Assembly (NCBI GenBank): GCA_963804045.1
Contig: CAWDOR010000031.1
Span: forward strand, 160,992 to 224,991
From: Rhodoblastus sp963804045
GTDB taxonomy: Bacteria; Pseudomonadota; Alphaproteobacteria; Rhizobiales; Beijerinckiaceae
DNA length: 64,000 bases
Direction of reading: 5' to 3'
A program made the translations under genes and the position numbers. The notes under the pieces are model-generated. The model saw only the letters and a program-made list of their open reading frames with translations, ran no database searches and had not been told where the DNA came from. Numbering within the stretch: position 1 is the first letter of the stretch; every line of letters starts with the position of its first letter. Positions 61,374 through 64,000 of the stretch are shown one piece after another.

Positions 61374-63608
61374 ATGACCGTGACGCAAAAATCCAAACGC
61401 AAACTCGCCGCTCCCGCGCACTCCACTGTGATCGGTGCGTCGCACATCGGCGGCGACGGCAAGGCCGGAAAGGAAGGCGACGCCCTGGCGCGACATTTCC
61501 TGAAAATTTTAATCGAAGACGCGGGCGGTGGTTCGCGCAAGAAAGCCAAAAAGCCCGAATTTGAGGACGAAGCCTCCAAGCTCTTCGCCGACCTCGATGA
61601 TACGGACGGCGACGTCGAAAGCGAGCAGGATGTTTATCTCTCCGTCGATATGGCTGCCGCCGCCGTTCGCCTGGCGCGCGCCATCGAGCCGGAAATCGGC
61701 CTCGTCAAGGCTTTGCGCAAAGACGCTCCCGTTGTGCTCGTTGAAACCGGTGATGCAAGCGTGAACTCCGAGGTCGAAAAGGTTCTGAAAGCCTGCGTCC
61801 TCGGCCCGAAAATTGAAACTGTCGCCCCGCATTATTTTGATGGCGGCCGTACTCAGCTCCGAGGCCCGCGCGCGGTTGCGATCTTTGAGCGGAGCAGCCC
61901 GATGGGCGCGACAGAGGCTGCTGATTTGAGCAAATGGGTCGGATACGCGCTCCAGGCGCGATATCCCATCATCGGAATCGCCGGCGATGTCGTCTCCCAA
62001 CTGCCCAAGGACCTGAACCGCATCGCCGATTATCGGATCGCGCTCAACCCGCTGGGAGCCTCGGGCATTTCGCTGGTGATCGGCGCCGTCACCGGGAAAA
62101 CGCCGTCGACGCCGATGGATGAGGATTTCGCCCGCAATTGCGATCTGTCCGACTTGCGTATATCCGTTCACGCCGATCGCGGCGCCGATGGATCGATGAA
62201 CAAACTCGTTGAGGTGATCAAGAGGCGTCAGTCGCTGACCGATCTCGACCCGAGGCTGGAAGATCTGTACGGCTATGGTGAGGCCAAGACGATTGGTTTG
62301 GGCATCATCGCTGATCTCAAGGCCTATCAAGAGGGCAAGATTTCCTGGGGCGCGGTCGATCGCGGCCTTTTGCTCGACGGGCCGCCCGGCACCGGCAAGA
62401 CGACTTACGCCAAGGCGCTCGCCAAGAGCGCCGGGCTGCCGCTCGTGATCGGATCGCTGGCGCAGTGGCAGGCCGCGCGCGAGGGCCATCTTGGCCACTG
62501 CTTAGCCGCCATGCGCGAAAGCTTCGCCGAGGCCAAACGCAAAGCGCCCTGCATTTTTCTGGTCGACGAACTGGACTCCTTCGGCGATCGAGGTTCATTC
62601 ACAGATCACAACAAGGATTACTCCACGCAAGTCGTGAACGCATTCCTCGAAGCGCTGGACGGCGCCGGCGGCCGCCAGGGCGTCGTCGTCATCGGAGCGA
62701 CCAACCATGTCGGAAAAATCGATCCGGCCATCACCCGCGCCGGCAGGCTCGATCGCACGGTCGCAATTCCGTTGCCGGACATCGAAGCGCTGGAAAAAAT
62801 CTTCCGGTTCCACCTCAAAGGTGATCTCGATGCGATCGACATTTCCCCGGCCGCCGTCGCCGCGCGCGGCGGCACGGGCGCCGATTGCGAGGCTTGGGTG
62901 CGGCGCGCGCGCGGGACCGCCCGGCGTGAAAATAGGGAGTTGATGCTCGATGGACTTTTGGGCGCCATCCGCGAAGGTCGAAACGCCTTGCCCGAGCATA
63001 TCCGCGAAAGGGTTTCGGTTCATGAAGCCGGCCACGCGATCGCTGCTCTCGCCGCCGGTCTCGGTGAGCCGCAGTCGCTGACCATCCACGATTGGGGCGG
63101 ATCGACCCTCTTTGCCGGCGAAGGGCGCGCCATGACCGGCCTCGACATCATCAAGGCCATCGCGCAGTTGCTGGCCGGCCGGGAAGCGGAAAAGCTGGTC
63201 TATGGCGACTTCACCGCCGGCGCCGGCGGCGGCGAACAATCCGATCTCGCCAAGGCCACCATGCTCGCCGCCGCTTATGAAGGCTCCTTTGGACTCGGCA
63301 GTCTCGGACCCATCTGGCTCGGCGAACCGGAGCAACTCGCTACGCCGATGCGTCTTGTCGCCTTCAGCGGCAAGGTCGGGGAAATCCTTCAGCACGCTAG
63401 CGCGGCCGCCAGGCGCGCCGTGGGTGAAAACCGGCCCGCGCTGGAGCGGCTCGCCAAAGCGCTGTGCGAAGCCTCGTACCTTGATGGCGCGCAGATCAAA
63501 AAGGTCGTCGGCGTGATCCGCAAAATCGAGATTGAGCCGCTGTGCGCCAAACCCCGCGCGATGCGAGCCGATAACGCTGGGCCCGACGACGAACATATGG
63601 AGGGCTAG
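61374..63608 (+). CDS. FtsH-like AAA ATPase with M41 peptidase domain
   Basis: This 744-aa protein has an unusual N-terminal region (1-300) with no membrane helices, an AAA+ module with Walker A GPPGTGKT (336-343), Walker B CIFLVDELDSFGD and sensor segment VVVIGATNHVGKIDPAITRAG, and a C-terminal M41-type metalloprotease with HEAGH at 550-554 and a likely third ligand in the EAEKLVYGDFTAGAGGGEQSD segment. Housekeeping FtsH has two N-terminal membrane helices, which are absent here, so it is a soluble mobile-element paralogue. AAGGGA precedes ATG 61374. Confidence 0.85.
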   Translation: MTVTQKSKRKLAAPAHSTVIGASHIGGDGKAGKEGDALARHFLKILIEDAGGGSRKKAKKPEFEDEASKLFADLDDTDGDVESEQDVYLSVDMAAAAVRLARAIEPEIGLVKALRKDAPVVLVETGDASVNSEVEKVLKACVLGPKIETVAPHYFDGGRTQLRGPRAVAIFERSSPMGATEAADLSKWVGYALQARYPIIGIAGDVVSQLPKDLNRIADYRIALNPLGASGISLVIGAVTGKTPSTPMDEDFARNCDLSDLRISVHADRGADGSMNKLVEVIKRRQSLTDLDPRLEDLYGYGEAKTIGLGIIADLKAYQEGKISWGAVDRGLLLDGPPGTGKTTYAKALAKSAGLPLVIGSLAQWQAAREGHLGHCLAAMRESFAEAKRKAPCIFLVDELDSFGDRGSFTDHNKDYSTQVVNAFLEALDGAGGRQGVVVIGATNHVGKIDPAITRAGRLDRTVAIPLPDIEALEKIFRFHLKGDLDAIDISPAAVAARGGTGADCEAWVRRARGTARRENRELMLDGLLGAIREGRNALPEHIRERVSVHEAGHAIAALAAGLGEPQSLTIHDWGGSTLFAGEGRAMTGLDIIKAIAQLLAGREAEKLVYGDFTAGAGGGEQSDLAKATMLAAAYEGSFGLGSLGPIWLGEPEQLATPMRLVAFSGKVGEILQHASAAARRAVGENRPALERLAKALCEASYLDGAQIKKVVGVIRKIEIEPLCAKPRAMRADNAGPDDEHMEG

Positions 63609-63612
63609 GACC

Positions 63613-63843
63613 ATGACTAATTTGACCATTTCCAGCACCTGCCCTGTTGACGGGCAAGAGACTTACGGCGCTCGGCTTTGCAACGCCTTCAGCGACCCTG
63701 TAAGCTCGGAAACCGAGGAAACAAATTCCAATTCTTGCTGCCGGAGCGAGTTTCGCCGACCATTTTTGTCGTATCGATTTGGCAAACAACCATTAATGAC
63801 CGAAAAGATTCCATCGCCGATCCGACGGCCAGTCTGCCCTTAG
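63613..63843 (+). CDS. small ORF, doubtful
   Basis: The frame from ATG 63613 (weak AGGA) encodes 76 residues beginning MTNLTISSTCPVDGQETYGA. The middle is low in family character and the last 16 residues are in the wrong frame of the nucleotidase start below. It lies 4 nt after the AAA gene and may be a true short gene whose end is altered by a sequence error, or spurious. Confidence 0.3.
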   Translation: MTNLTISSTCPVDGQETYGARLCNAFSDPVSSETEETNSNSCCRSEFRRPFLSYRFGKQPLMTEKIPSPIRRPVCP

Positions 63844-64000
63844 TGGTCGGCGTTTCGACGCGTGCAATGTTTGATCTCGAAGAGGAGAACGCGGTCTTCA
63901 AGCGCGACGGCGTCGATGCTTACGTCGCCCTGCAAAGGGCGCGCGAAAAAACCCGCTCCAGCCGGGCTCTCGTTCGAAGTCGTGAACGTCTACTCGCACT
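63796..64000 (+). pseudogene. 5'-nucleotidase family protein, partial, with apparent frameshifts
   Basis: The segment LPLVVGVSTRAMFDLEEENA, VFKRDGVDAYVALQRA is the start of the cytosolic 5'-nucleotidase (PF06189-type) family. The expected start ATG 63796 (MTEK) is in another frame; one added A in the AAAA at 63802-63805 would join them. A second shift near the A6 run at 63946-63951 would give PAPAGLSFEVVNVYSH, the next family segment. The gene runs off the window. Such nucleotidases are frequent in integrative elements of this group. Two homopolymer shifts suggest sequence error rather than decay. Confidence 0.55.

Overview
The window is GC-rich alphaproteobacterial chromosome. Codon use, a bS21 with a long basic tail, an NdvA-type glucan exporter and several Rhizobiales-type small proteins suggest Hyphomicrobiales, perhaps near Beijerinckiaceae or Methylocystaceae. 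The placement is inferred from protein character only. The high GC content produces many long antisense ORFs, which are left out.

Layout. 181-6863: an O-methyltransferase, then a beta-oxidation operon (thiolase, FadB-like fusion enzyme, acyl-CoA dehydrogenase, DUF2147 protein) behind a readable promoter and a perfect palindrome. 6870-12856 (minus): a PAS-GGDEF-EAL protein, an NdvA-type ABC exporter and a frameshifted SPINDLY-type glycosyltransferase. 13148-16849: two cold-shock proteins around an RhlE-type DEAD-box helicase, then bS21 and two small conserved proteins. 17166-17372 holds a relic of an IS21 transposase.

18325-31072 (minus) is a tight operon: a TpsB outer-membrane transporter, a 3138-residue TpsA-like exoprotein with near-identical 246-bp MBG repeats, and a membrane diguanylate cyclase overlapping tpsA by 4 bp. 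Beside it lie an etfA fragment and, on the plus strand, a MarR-type regulator (frameshifted) coupled to an AaeB/AaeX/AaeA-like aromatic-acid efflux operon. 35502-36684 contains broken genes (acyl-CoA synthetase stub, SRAP peptidase pseudogene).

37072-49724 is the most interesting region: about twelve overlapping plus-strand genes, met head-on by a PAP2-family gene. They encode two GNAT-like proteins, a GH3-family acyl-acid-amido synthetase (frameshifted), four cobalamin-binding-type radical SAM enzymes, a multi-spanning membrane protein, an AurF-like diiron N-oxygenase, a hexapeptide-like membrane protein, a fatty-acid desaturase and an NTF2-like secreted protein. I infer a pathway for an unusual, perhaps nitrogen-containing, lipid or lipid-linked metabolite. 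I do not recognise it as a described cluster.

52281-58535 is a damaged defence island: zorA and zorB of a Zorya system are intact, zorC is cut by an IS21-family element (istA, istB), and the far side of the element carries only the first codons of a type I restriction hsdR on the opposite strand. 58794-64000 looks like mobile-element cargo: XRE regulator, HNH-type protein, phage-like protein, small proteins, an FtsH-like AAA/M41 protein and the start of a 5'-nucleotidase with two apparent homopolymer frameshifts. Several other genes also carry single-base frameshifts, so base-calling error should be excluded before calling them pseudogenes.
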